Origin: Thermohalobaculum sp039513195
Lineage (GTDB): Bacteria > Pseudomonadota > Alphaproteobacteria > Rhodobacterales > Rhodobacteraceae
Direction of reading: 5' to 3'
Length of the DNA: 64,000 nucleotides
NCBI GenBank assembly: GCA_039513195.1
Contig: JBCCRM010000021.1
Location: forward strand, 20,378 to 84,377
Positions 34,981 through 43,111 of the stretch are shown one piece after another. Below the pieces are notes generated by a model that was given only the letters and a program-made list of their open reading frames with translations, was not told where the DNA came from and did no database searches. Position 1 is the first letter of the stretch. Every line of letters begins with the position of its first letter. Position numbers and translations under genes: made by a program.

Positions 34981-35811
34981 TCACCCTTTTGCCAGCACCG
35001 CGTCCAGCCAGCGTGTCGGCAATAGCCTCTTGAGCCACGCCGCCATATAGGTAGGCGTCGTGACGTAATAGCGCGCCCGGGGCCGTGGGCTTTCCAGGGC
35101 GTGGATCAGCTTCCGCGTCGTCGCCTCGCAGCTCAGCTCGAACCGGTCCGGCGCAGGATCTTCGGCAAAGAGGCGTGGCTCCAACTGATCGGTATAGAGC
35201 TGGGCCCAAGCCGAGGTCTTCGGATCGATCCATCGCCGGTAATGGGCGCGCGCATTCTCCCGGATCTTCGTTCGGATTGGCCCGGGTTCGATGAGGATCA
35301 GCTCGATCTGCGTATCGCGCAGCTCGACCCGCATGGTGTCCGTGAGACCCTCCAGCGCGAACTTTGTGGCGTTGTAGGCGCCCCGCATTGGCAGCGCGGC
35401 GAAACCAAGCACCGAAGAGTTCTGCACGATCCGCCCGGCTCCCTGCTTGCGCATTTGCGCGACCGCCAGGCGCGTTAGGCTATGCCAGCCGAAAAAGTTG
35501 GTTTCGAAGATCGCCCGCAGTGCGTCGGTCGGCAGGTCCTCCACCGCGCCCGGTTGCGCGTAGGCGCCGTTGTTGAACAACGCGTCGATCCGGTCGGTCT
35601 GGTCCATGACCCGGGCAAAGCCGGCACTGATGCTCTCTTCGTCGGTGTAGTCGAGGCGAAAGCTGTCTAACCCCTCGGCCGCTAGGCGCTCGCAATCTAT
35701 CTCGGCTCGGCAGGTGGCGAAAACACGCCATCCGCGTTTCGCCAAGGCATGCGCCGCGTGATGGCCGATCCCACTGGAACACCCTGTGATCAGGATGGTT
35801 TTCTCGCTCAT
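34981..35811 (-). CDS. Short-chain dehydrogenase/reductase
   Basis: A classical SDR (276 aa) with the cofactor motif TILITGCSSGIGHHAAHALA (TGxxxGIG), the NNGAY motif, a catalytic Ser in QNSSVLGF and Tyr-x3-Lys in GAYNATKFALEGL. The long C-terminal part (LYTDQLEPRLFAEDP onwards) resembles SDRs acting on lipids or retinol-like substrates, but the substrate is unknown. It is the first gene of the minus-strand run before the HIG1 gene, with about 40 bases between. Confidence 0.88.
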   Translation of the reverse strand: MSEKTILITGCSSGIGHHAAHALAKRGWRVFATCRAEIDCERLAAEGLDSFRLDYTDEESISAGFARVMDQTDRIDALFNNGAYAQPGAVEDLPTDALRAIFETNFFGWHSLTRLAVAQMRKQGAGRIVQNSSVLGFAALPMRGAYNATKFALEGLTDTMRVELRDTQIELILIEPGPIRTKIRENARAHYRRWIDPKTSAWAQLYTDQLEPRLFAEDPAPDRFELSCEATTRKLIHALESPRPRARYYVTTPTYMAAWLKRLLPTRWLDAVLAKG

Positions 35812-35889
35812 CGAAGGCTGCCCCGCATTACTCCCCGCCGTGGGAACGATAGTAGGGCGCTGGCCTCGCTGACAATGCCGGGCGCCGGG

Positions 35890-36246
35890 TCAACGCCGCT
35901 TTCGTCGACCGCGACAAGTGCGGGCGTGAAAGCCCGGTGGTTTGCAGGCGACCCAAGCGGTGAAGCGGGCAATCTACGGGCGCGCGCAGAGGGCCTCGGC
36001 CGTGTTGTCGCGGCTAGCCAAATCGCGTTCGGACAGGGGTGCGTGGATGGTGCTGTGGCAGATCTGGTGCAGAAGCACCGTTGGCCCTTTAGCCCCGCCC
36101 TTCAGTTTTGGGACGAGGTGGTGAAGGGATTTGCGCGCTTCCGTCGGTATCGAGCGTTGGCAGAGTTGGCAAATCGGTTCGGTGGCGCGATCTGCGGTCA
36201 GGCGGCGAAGCTTAGGGTGCCCCGCCGCCCCGCCAAGCGGGGGCCG
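35890..36246 (-). pseudogene. HNH endonuclease remnant with in-frame stop
   Basis: On the minus strand a frame reads ICQLCQRSIPTEARKSLHHL, then VPKLKGGAKGPTVLLHQICH and STIHAPLSERDLASRDNTAE, which is a clear HNH nuclease with two CxxC-like positions and the HH/H catalytic core. It is broken by a TAG (plus-strand 35974-35976) after ALCARP, beyond which homology resumes as IARFTAWVACKPPGFHARTC. No ATG or GTG start precedes the homology after the stop of the upstream gene. A long plus-strand frame over the same bases is its shadow. Relatives occur as small stand-alone HNH genes in alphaproteobacteria. Confidence 0.75.
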
Positions 36247-36861
36247 TCAGGCTTCTGCGGCTGGATCGACCGTCTCCACCGAGGCCAGGCCTGCGTCGAT
36301 CTGATCCGACAACGCCTCGGCTTCGAAAAGCGCCGTACGCGCTTTCTCGAGAAACGAAGCGATGGCGGCCACGCATTCGTCGCGCCCGGCGCGGAGTTGC
36401 GCATCCGCTGGGCGAAAGCGCACGATTTTCAGCTGTAGGTCCAGGAGACGGATCTTCTCGATTGCTTCCGCCATATCCAAATGCAATTCGCGCAGGCGCT
36501 CCGCCTCTCGCTTCAGGCGGCGTTCATAGAGGTTTATCTGCGTTTGCGTCACCTCTTCGATCGGCTGAAGCGATGCCTCCGCGCCGCGGACGCGAATCGC
36601 CAGTTTGAGAAACGCGTCCTCAAATCGCGCCTGCGCCTTGGTTTGGCGCTCCAACTCGTCGATTAAGATCCGCATTTGGTCTGCCGGAGCAAGTTGCGCG
36701 CGCCGCTCCCAGTGGGCGTAGGGGTCTGCCAATGCCGGATCGCTTAGTGTCACGGTATCCTCCTTCGGCTCGATTTCCGCCGATAGGACCAGCCCGAGGC
36801 CGGTCGCCTTTATCATCACGCTGCGCGTGACGATCCCTGTGTCGAAAACGCCAAACTGCAT
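36247..36861 (-). CDS. Coiled-coil hypothetical protein
   Basis: A 204-residue acidic protein with no recognised domain. Residues 50-200 are almost entirely helical with heptad-like patterning (ELERQTKAQARFEDAFLKLA, YERRLKREAERLRELHLDMA), so it is probably a coiled coil. The first 40 residues (MQFGVFDTGIVTRSVMIKAT) look like a small beta element. There is no signal or membrane segment. It is divergent from parC with about 350 bases between, and lies directly upstream of the HNH remnant. Confidence 0.65.
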   Translation of the reverse strand: MQFGVFDTGIVTRSVMIKATGLGLVLSAEIEPKEDTVTLSDPALADPYAHWERRAQLAPADQMRILIDELERQTKAQARFEDAFLKLAIRVRGAEASLQPIEEVTQTQINLYERRLKREAERLRELHLDMAEAIEKIRLLDLQLKIVRFRPADAQLRAGRDECVAAIASFLEKARTALFEAEALSDQIDAGLASVETVDPAAEA

Positions 36862-37040
36862 CGTCTCGTGCCGTTTCGGTCACTGCGTTGCTGCAAGCCG
36901 ACGCCAGTCAACCCTCGAAGGAAGGCCACTCACTCGGTACATCCGCTGACGGAAAAACACCCCCGTCAGCCCGACGAATCGGGCAATAAGTTGTAAAGAT
37001 GATGGGTAGACTTCATAAAAGAGTCCAGTTTGCCAATATG

Positions 37041-37069
37041 TTGACAAATTTAGTTATGAAAATTATCAG
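37041..37069 (+). promoter_or_regulatory. Sigma70-like promoter upstream of parC
   Basis: TTGACA at 37041-37046, a 17-base spacer and TATCAG at 37064-37069 form a good vegetative promoter in an AT-rich stretch. The 347-base gap before parC (36862-37208) contains this promoter and a possible 40-codon frame starting at the predicted transcript start (37074-37196), but no other gene I can support. Confidence 0.6.
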
Positions 37070-37208
37070 GATAATGACCTTATTCACCGTTTTTTGTGGC
37101 TCTTCCGCGACAGTCGCAAAAGAAGACGATAACACGCTCTTGCTTCGTCCACCGTGCATGCCAGCGCTTCCGCTGGACGACGGTTTTCAGCGCTGATACA
37201 CAACATCT

Positions 37209-39524
37209 ATGAGCGACACGACCAATGACGACGAGATACTGCGTGAGGTGCGGGAGCCTTTGGCCCGCGCCCTCGGCGAACGCTATCTGACCTATGCGTT
37301 GTCGACCATCATGCACCGGGCGCTACCCGATGCGCGCGACGGGCTGAAGCCGGTTCACCGCCGCATTCTGTACGCGATGCGGGGTCTGCGGCTCGATCCG
37401 GCCTCTGCTTTCAAGAAATGCGCGAAGATCGTCGGCGAGGTGATGGGCAACTATCACCCCCATGGCGACCAGGCGATCTACGATGCGTTGGTCCGTGCCG
37501 CACAGGACTTCTCACTGCGCTATCCGCTGATCGATGGGCAGGGCAATTTCGGCAATATCGATGGCGATGGCGCCGCCGCTATGCGCTACACGGAGAGCCG
37601 GTTGACCCCGGTCGCTCAGGCGCTGATGGAGGGGCTGGACGAGGACGCTGTAGATTTCGGTCCGAACTATGACGGGTCGGACACGGAACCATTGGTCCTG
37701 CCGGCCGCTTTCCCCAATCTTTTGGCCAATGGCGCATCTGGCATCGCGGTTGGCATGGCGACGTCGATCCCGCCGCACAATGTCGGCGAACTGATCGATG
37801 CGCTGCTCCATCTGATCAAGCATCCGGAGGCCCGGACGGAGACACTGGTCGAGATGATCCCCGGCCCTGACTTCCCGACCGGCGGTGTCATGATCGAGCC
37901 GAGGGATGCGGTTGTAGAAGCTTATGCCACGGGCCGCGGTGCCTTTCGCCTGCGGGCTGCCTGGCATGTCGAGGATCTCGGCCGAGGTCAGTGGCAGGTC
38001 GTGGTCACCGAAATTCCCTATCAGGTCCAGAAGTCGAAACTGGTCGAGCGTCTGGCCGAACTGATTGCGGCGAAGAAAGTGCCGATGCTGTCGGATGTCC
38101 GCGACGAGTCGGCCGAGGATGTGCGCCTGGTGCTGGAGCCACGGACCCGGTCGATCGATCCGGAAATGTTTATGCAGAGTCTGTTCCGCCTCTCGGAGCT
38201 CGAGACGCGGGCGCCGCTGAACATGAACGTCCTCACCGATGGGCGTTCCCCGAAGGTGTGTGGCCTGCGCGAGGTGCTGCGGATCTTCCTCGATCATCGG
38301 CGCACCGTCCTGCTGCGCCGCGCCCGCCACCGGTTGGAGAAAATCGCCCACCGGTTGGAGGTGCTCGACGGCTACATCATCGCGTTCCTCAATCTCGAAC
38401 GGGTTATCGAGATCATCCGCTACGAGGACGAGCCGAAGCAGGCCCTGATGGCGGAGGATTGGGGCGATGGCGCGCATCTGACGGAGGTGCAGGCCGAGGC
38501 GATCCTCAACATGCGACTGCGCTCGCTGCGGCGGTTGGAGGAGATGGCCCTGCGGCAGGAGCGGGATGACCTGCGCGCCGAGCAGGCGGATCTACAGGCG
38601 ATGCTGGCCGACGATGCCGAACAATGGCGCCGCCTGGCCGACGAGCTGCGGGCGATCCGTGATCAATTCGGGGCGCCGCTATCCTATCGCGGGCTGCGTT
38701 TGGCGGAGGAGATTGCCGGCGCCAAACGCGCGGCCGGCGAGGGGTATCCGGCCGGGGCGCGACGCACTGGGCTTGCCGAGGCGCCGGCGGTCGAGGACGT
38801 TCCGTCCGAAATCTACATCGAGCGGGAGCCGGTTACCGTCGTTTGCTCAGCCGGTGGATGGATCCGCGCCATGAAGGGGCATCTGCCTCTCGATGCAGAG
38901 CTGAAATACAAAGATGGTGATAGGCCACGATTCGTCTTCCATGCGCAGACGACGGATCGCTTGCTCGCCTTCGCGACGAATGGGCGATTCTTCACTTTGG
39001 GTTGCGATCGGCTCCCGGGTGGGCGCGGCGCGGGAGAGCCGATTCGCCTTATGGTGGATTTGCCCAACGAGGAAGACCTTGTTGCGCTTTTCATTCATCG
39101 TCCGGGAGAGCGTGTTCTGATTGCCTCAACGGCTGGGGATGGTTTCGTCCTGTCCGAGAACGAGGCGGTGGCCCAGACCCGAAGCGGCCGGCAGGTCCTT
39201 AATGTCCGGGATGACGCTAGGGCGGCCCTGTGCCGACCGGTGACTGGCGATCATGTCGCGGTGGTCGGGGAAAACCGTAAGATGCTGGTATTTCCATTGG
39301 CCGAATTGCCAGAGATGAATCGCGGAAAAGGCGTTCGTTTGCAAAAGTTTAAGGACGGTGGATTGTCGGATGCGCTGTGCTTTACACTGGCCGATGGGCT
39401 GAGCTGGAAAGACCCTGCGGGTCGCACTCGGACGGAGCGCGATCTGAGCGATTATCTCGGGCGCCGGGCGGGCACGGGGCGGATGGCGCCACGGGGTTTT
39501 CCGCGTGACAACCGTTTCGCATGA
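37209..39524 (+). CDS. parC: DNA topoisomerase IV subunit A
   Basis: Catalytic subunit (771 aa) of the type II topoisomerase that unlinks daughter chromosomes. The catalytic Tyr is Tyr127 in GAAAMRYTESRLTP. GyrA is excluded because the C-terminal domain is short and lacks an obvious GyrA box. In the quinolone-resistance region (GNYHPHGDQAIYDA) the position of E. coli ParC Ser80 is Gln88; to my knowledge this is common in alphaproteobacterial ParC, so it is probably not an acquired change. It has its own promoter and no partner parE gene nearby. Confidence 0.93.
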   Translation: MSDTTNDDEILREVREPLARALGERYLTYALSTIMHRALPDARDGLKPVHRRILYAMRGLRLDPASAFKKCAKIVGEVMGNYHPHGDQAIYDALVRAAQDFSLRYPLIDGQGNFGNIDGDGAAAMRYTESRLTPVAQALMEGLDEDAVDFGPNYDGSDTEPLVLPAAFPNLLANGASGIAVGMATSIPPHNVGELIDALLHLIKHPEARTETLVEMIPGPDFPTGGVMIEPRDAVVEAYATGRGAFRLRAAWHVEDLGRGQWQVVVTEIPYQVQKSKLVERLAELIAAKKVPMLSDVRDESAEDVRLVLEPRTRSIDPEMFMQSLFRLSELETRAPLNMNVLTDGRSPKVCGLREVLRIFLDHRRTVLLRRARHRLEKIAHRLEVLDGYIIAFLNLERVIEIIRYEDEPKQALMAEDWGDGAHLTEVQAEAILNMRLRSLRRLEEMALRQERDDLRAEQADLQAMLADDAEQWRRLADELRAIRDQFGAPLSYRGLRLAEEIAGAKRAAGEGYPAGARRTGLAEAPAVEDVPSEIYIEREPVTVVCSAGGWIRAMKGHLPLDAELKYKDGDRPRFVFHAQTTDRLLAFATNGRFFTLGCDRLPGGRGAGEPIRLMVDLPNEEDLVALFIHRPGERVLIASTAGDGFVLSENEAVAQTRSGRQVLNVRDDARAALCRPVTGDHVAVVGENRKMLVFPLAELPEMNRGKGVRLQKFKDGGLSDALCFTLADGLSWKDPAGRTRTERDLSDYLGRRAGTGRMAPRGFPRDNRFA

Positions 39525-39846
39525 CAACAACCTTTGACCCAGACGTGACCAGCACGCTACAGTTCAAGGCACACAACCTCCGGGCCGCAAGACTCAGCTA
39601 AGAATCTCCCGGCCCAAGGGGTAGTCTCCAGATGTCGCGTCTTTGTTCCGTTCTCTTGAGTGCCGTACGCGTAGGGGCGGCAGGGTGCTCGACGCTCTCA
39701 CCTGGCGAGCATTCTGCCGCTTGCGGCACAGTTTTAATGTGAGACAAACCTGGCAAAATAATGGCAAATGCTGCGAAAGCGGGCCGCAAGCGCAGCATGG
39801 CTTCGATCAGCAAACTGCAGTGAGTTTTCGGGGTAGCGCTATCGCC
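39525..39846. other. Intergenic region between convergent parC and trxB
   Basis: About 320 bases between convergent genes. Short open frames occur, but none has a ribosome binding site or recognisable product. I see no U-tailed hairpin, no tRNA and no repeat. Confidence 0.5.
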
Positions 39847-40815
39847 TCACTCCGCAGCCTGGGCAAGGTCCGCCGTCTCGGCCAGGAATTTCTCCGCCTC
39901 CAGCGCCGCCATGCAACCCATACCGGCCGATGTTACGGCTTGGCGGAAGACATGGTCGGTCACGTCGCCAGCAGCAAATACTCCGGGTACCGAGGTGACC
40001 GTGGAAAAGCCATGGGTTACGACATAGCCGCCGTTATGGGTTTCCAACTGGTCTGTCACCAATTCGGACGCCGGGGCATGGCCGATCGCGATGAAGACGC
40101 CCGCGGCCTCGATGCTCTGCGTTGCGCCTGTCGCCGCGTGGGCAAGGCGCGCCCCTGTAACGCCTTCGGTCGGGCTGCCGAGGATTTCGTCCACCGTGTG
40201 GTCCCAGAGGACTTCGATCTTCGGGTTCGCTAGCAAGCGCTTCTGCAAGATCGCTTCGGCCCGCAGAGTGTCGCGGCGGTGCACAAGCGTGACCTTCGAG
40301 GCGAGATTGGCGAGGTAGAGAGCCTCTTCTACCGCTGTGTTGCCGCCGCCGACCACGATCACCTCCTTGCCGCGGAAAAAGAACCCGTCGCAGGTCGCGC
40401 AGGCGGAGACGCCGAACCCCTTGAACTTCTCTTCAGACGGCAGGCCAAGCCATTTCGCCTGCGCACCCGTGGCCAGGATCACGGTATCCGCGAGCCAAGT
40501 GGTGCCGTCGTCGGTCTCCGCCACAAAAGGCCTCCGCGACAGGTCGAGCCGATTGACATGGTCCGAGACAATTTCGGTACCGACGGATTTGGCATGAGCC
40601 TCCATCTGCACCATCAGCTCCGGCCCCTGGGTGGTGATCAGTCCGGGCCAGTTTTCTACCTCGGTGGTGATGGTGAGCTGGCCGCCCGGTTGGATGCCCT
40701 GAATAAGCACCGGGTCCAACAGCGCCCGCGCCGCATAGACCGCAGCGGTGTAGCCGGCCGGGCCGGAGCCGATGATCAAAACGCGTATGTGGCGGGTCTC
40801 TGCCGTTTCGGACAT
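39847..40815 (-). CDS. trxB: Thioredoxin-disulfide reductase
   Basis: FAD/NADPH enzyme (322 aa) that reduces thioredoxin. FAD motif VLIIGSGPAGYTAAVYAAR near residue 11, redox site ACATCDGFFFRG (CATC) near residue 140, NADPH motif VVGGGNTAVEEALYL, and C-terminal FAD motif GVFAAGDVTDHVFRQAVTSAG are all present. AGGAGA lies upstream of the ATG. It is followed on the minus strand, in the upstream direction, by the ELM1 gene with 57 bases between. Confidence 0.96.
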   Translation of the reverse strand: MSETAETRHIRVLIIGSGPAGYTAAVYAARALLDPVLIQGIQPGGQLTITTEVENWPGLITTQGPELMVQMEAHAKSVGTEIVSDHVNRLDLSRRPFVAETDDGTTWLADTVILATGAQAKWLGLPSEEKFKGFGVSACATCDGFFFRGKEVIVVGGGNTAVEEALYLANLASKVTLVHRRDTLRAEAILQKRLLANPKIEVLWDHTVDEILGSPTEGVTGARLAHAATGATQSIEAAGVFIAIGHAPASELVTDQLETHNGGYVVTHGFSTVTSVPGVFAAGDVTDHVFRQAVTSAGMGCMAALEAEKFLAETADLAQAAE

Positions 40816-40872
40816 TTTGCTCTCCTTCTCGCGCCCCTACATATCGCCGCTGCACAGTCTCTCCAAGGGGCC

Positions 40873-41880
40873 TCACGGATGCGTGCCGCGCTCGAACAGA
40901 GGGTCGAGAAAAGCGGCCACCCGGTCGGCTTCGGCCAGCGGTGTATAGTCCCAGCTATCCAGAACACCGCGGAATGGCCTGGCGGCGCCATGGTCCTGCA
41001 GCGTGCGGTGAAAAGCACGGATCTTTGTCGCCACGCGGGCGACGGGAAAGATATGGACGGGGAGCCCGGTTGACGCCGCCTCACAGGCCATGTTGACGCT
41101 GTCTTGCGTGACCAACACCGCGTCGGCGAGACCGAGGATGGCCGGGTAGGGGTTATCTCCCGTCCCGTCCCACAAGAAGGCGCTTTCGGGCAGTTTCACC
41201 TGAAGGCGTCGCAGGAGGCCGGGCGGTGTGCGGCGGGATGGCGTGATGAGCAGCGACCAGCTCTGCGTCTCGATTTGGCCGAGCGCCTGGCAGAGCTGCG
41301 TCTCGTCGGCAACGCTCCATCGCGCCGACCGGCTCGGGCCGCCCAAAAGAACCGCCAGCCGCGGTGGTGGCCATCGGGTGAGACGCGCGCGCCACCGGTC
41401 CGCTTCAGCGGCGAGACCGGCTGGGGCGAGGCGCCCGATGGCGCCGACGGTCTCGATGGCATTCGGTGCCCGCATCCGATCATGGCTCGGCGCGATCAGG
41501 TGGTCGAAATGCATTGCCGAAAGACCGGGATTCAGGATTTGCACCGCCGGAACCCCGTACTGCGCACGCAGAAATGCCAGTATCGGTGCGGTGCGGCGCC
41601 CTGCGGCAATCGCCAGATCGGGCCAAGGCGGTGCGAGCGATGCTGCACCTTCGGTGGGTGTCGGGACGCCGTTTCGGAGAAGTCGAAGCAGGACACCCGA
41701 TGGCAAAGCGGCAGCCCAGCGGTGCAAGGGCAGCGCCAGCCTCTCTATCCGCGCCGGGAGGCGCCGGGCGAGCGCTTCCGCTAGGCCGAGGGCTTGGGCG
41801 TCATGTCCCGCCCGCCCGTCCGAGAGCACCCAGAGGCGATGCGCCCCGGCGGGTTTTTCGTCCGCCCGCCCGATGTCCAT
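40873..41880 (-). CDS. Mitochondrial fission ELM1 family protein
   Basis: A 335-residue protein of the ELM1/COG3660 family, with a GT-B glycosyltransferase-like fold. LWVLSDGRAGHDAQALGLAEAL opens the family domain, and LNPGLSAMHFDHLIAPSHDRM, AVLLGGPSRSARWS and AVLVTQDSVNMACEAASTGLP are conserved blocks. The plant homologue affects mitochondrial fission; in bacteria the function is unknown, possibly sugar transfer to an envelope component. The start ATG 41878-41880 is where the homology begins. It is divergent from the lrp-type regulator. Confidence 0.85.
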   Translation of the reverse strand: MDIGRADEKPAGAHRLWVLSDGRAGHDAQALGLAEALARRLPARIERLALPLHRWAAALPSGVLLRLLRNGVPTPTEGAASLAPPWPDLAIAAGRRTAPILAFLRAQYGVPAVQILNPGLSAMHFDHLIAPSHDRMRAPNAIETVGAIGRLAPAGLAAEADRWRARLTRWPPPRLAVLLGGPSRSARWSVADETQLCQALGQIETQSWSLLITPSRRTPPGLLRRLQVKLPESAFLWDGTGDNPYPAILGLADAVLVTQDSVNMACEAASTGLPVHIFPVARVATKIRAFHRTLQDHGAARPFRGVLDSWDYTPLAEADRVAAFLDPLFERGTHP

Positions 41881-41903
41881 TTCGACCCTCGAATTGAAAT
41901 TTT

Positions 41904-41916
41904 GTTGCTCAGCAAC
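41904..41916. promoter_or_regulatory. Palindrome in ELM1/lrp divergent promoter region
   Basis: GTTGCTCAGCAAC is a perfect 5-bp inverted repeat around TCA, in the 104-base gap between the divergent ELM1 and Lrp-family genes. The location fits a regulator binding its own promoter, but no known Lrp consensus is matched and the link is an inference. Confidence 0.35.
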
Positions 41917-41984
41917 GGCCCTGGCAGTACATAGCGCCCGCAAGATGCCGGGCGGTTTTGGCTTTGGCGACCGAAGGGGCGGCG

Positions 41985-42485
41985 ATGTCAGCCAATAAGC
42001 TCGACCATATCGATTACAGGATCCTCGCCGAGCTGCAAGCCAACGGGCGTATGACGAATGTGGAATTATCGCGCCGCGTCGGTATCTCGGCGCCGCCATG
42101 CCTGCGCCGGGTCCGTGCCTTGGAGGAGGCTGGACTGATCGACGGCTATCACGCGCGGGTCAATTCGCGGGCGCTGGGCTTCGAGGTCACGGTCTATGCC
42201 ATGGTTAGCCTGAAGAGCCAGGCTGCGGCGGATCTGGCAGCCTTTGAGGAGCAGGTGCGCGCCTGGCCGTTGGTGCGCGAATGCCTGATGCTGACCGGGG
42301 AGATCGACTTTCTGCTGAAATGCGTGTCGCCTGATCTATTGGGGTTCCAGACATTTCTGACCGAGGAGCTGATTGCGGCGCCGAATGTCGCCTCGGTGAA
42401 GACATCGCTGGTGATACGGAGCGCCAAGGAGCTTCCGGGCGTGCCCTTCGAGGCCACGGATCTTTGCACTGCGGAGAGCGCCTGA
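41985..42485 (+). CDS. Lrp/AsnC family transcriptional regulator
   Basis: A DNA-binding regulator (166 aa) with an N-terminal winged HTH (DHIDYRILAELQANGRMTNV and ELSRRVGISAPPCLRRVRAL) and a C-terminal RAM ligand-binding domain (FEVTVYAMVSLKSQAAADLA, CLMLTGEIDFLLKCV). Such proteins sense amino acids and control their metabolism. The start at MSANKLDHIDYRIL is preferred over an upstream GTG/ATG frame. The regulon cannot be read from the sequence; ELM1 divergent to it may be a target. Confidence 0.92.
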   Translation: MSANKLDHIDYRILAELQANGRMTNVELSRRVGISAPPCLRRVRALEEAGLIDGYHARVNSRALGFEVTVYAMVSLKSQAAADLAAFEEQVRAWPLVRECLMLTGEIDFLLKCVSPDLLGFQTFLTEELIAAPNVASVKTSLVIRSAKELPGVPFEATDLCTAESA

Positions 42486-42836
42486 CGCCAAAGGGGTGGC
42501 CGGACTGCAGCGCTGAGGATTTCAGGTGCTGCCGTTGCACACTCAGCTTTCGGATAGTTTCCGCCATGCCAAGGGGATCGATTGGCTGGCATAGGATCTC
42601 GCCTTTCTGAGCAAGATTTAGCACGTCTCGTTGGCGGGTAATTTGCTTGATGCGCGCCTGGTGCATTCCGCCATCCCTGCGAGGCGGCCTATGCGTCTGT
42701 TCCCTGTCTCTCGGCCATCACGGCGGTAACGGTCGAATGGAGCCAGCGCCTCGAGATCGCGACCTTTTTAGGCAGCTCGGCGGAGGCGGCCCTTCCCGCG
42801 CAGGGGCTGCGCGTGCGGTTCGGCGCCGACAGAGCG
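42486..42836. other. Intergenic region with no recognisable gene
   Basis: 351 bases between the Lrp-type gene and a small minus-strand gene. Overlapping plus-strand frames are GC-rich and lack ribosome binding sites or homology that I recognise. No RNA gene or repeat is visible. Confidence 0.45.
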
Positions 42837-43046
42837 TTAGGGTGCCCGGGGTGTCGGGATGTGGATTTGCGCCTCCAGCGCCATCAGGGCCGACTGTGCC
42901 CGGCGCCGTTCTGCCAGCAAATGGTTGTATTGGGCGTCGCAGCCGGCGACCGGGGCTGGATAGGCCCGGATCTCCTGGGTAAGGGCGGCCGTCGCGGTCT
43001 TTAAAGCCGCCTTCGCCACGGCCAGGTCATCGCGGTAATCGGTCAT
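42837..43046 (-). CDS. Small hypothetical protein
   Basis: A 69-residue protein, MTDYRDDLAVAKAALKTATA followed by a helical, Ala/Arg-rich body (YNHLLAERRRAQSALMALEA) and a Pro-containing end. It is probably a single long helix or coiled coil. I do not recognise a family. GGGAGG seven to eight bases before the ATG is a strong ribosome binding site and supports a real gene. It lies downstream of the M24 hydrolase gene in the same direction, 65 bases away. Confidence 0.6.
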   Translation of the reverse strand: MTDYRDDLAVAKAALKTATAALTQEIRAYPAPVAGCDAQYNHLLAERRRAQSALMALEAQIHIPTPRAP

Positions 43047-43111
43047 TGCCGATCCTCCCTTTGCTGTTGAGCAAGAGCTAACCCCACCCTTCCGGGGCCG
43101 CAAGCCCGCGG

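Noticed and set aside
35749..36438. 230-codon plus-strand open frame
   Set aside because: It shadows the SDR start, the HNH remnant and the coiled-coil gene on the other strand; no homology or ribosome binding site.
37430..37490. Gln at the Ser80-equivalent position of ParC as a quinolone-resistance mutation
   Set aside because: GDQAIYDA at this place is, as far as I know, the usual sequence in alphaproteobacterial ParC, so it is not evidence of acquired resistance.
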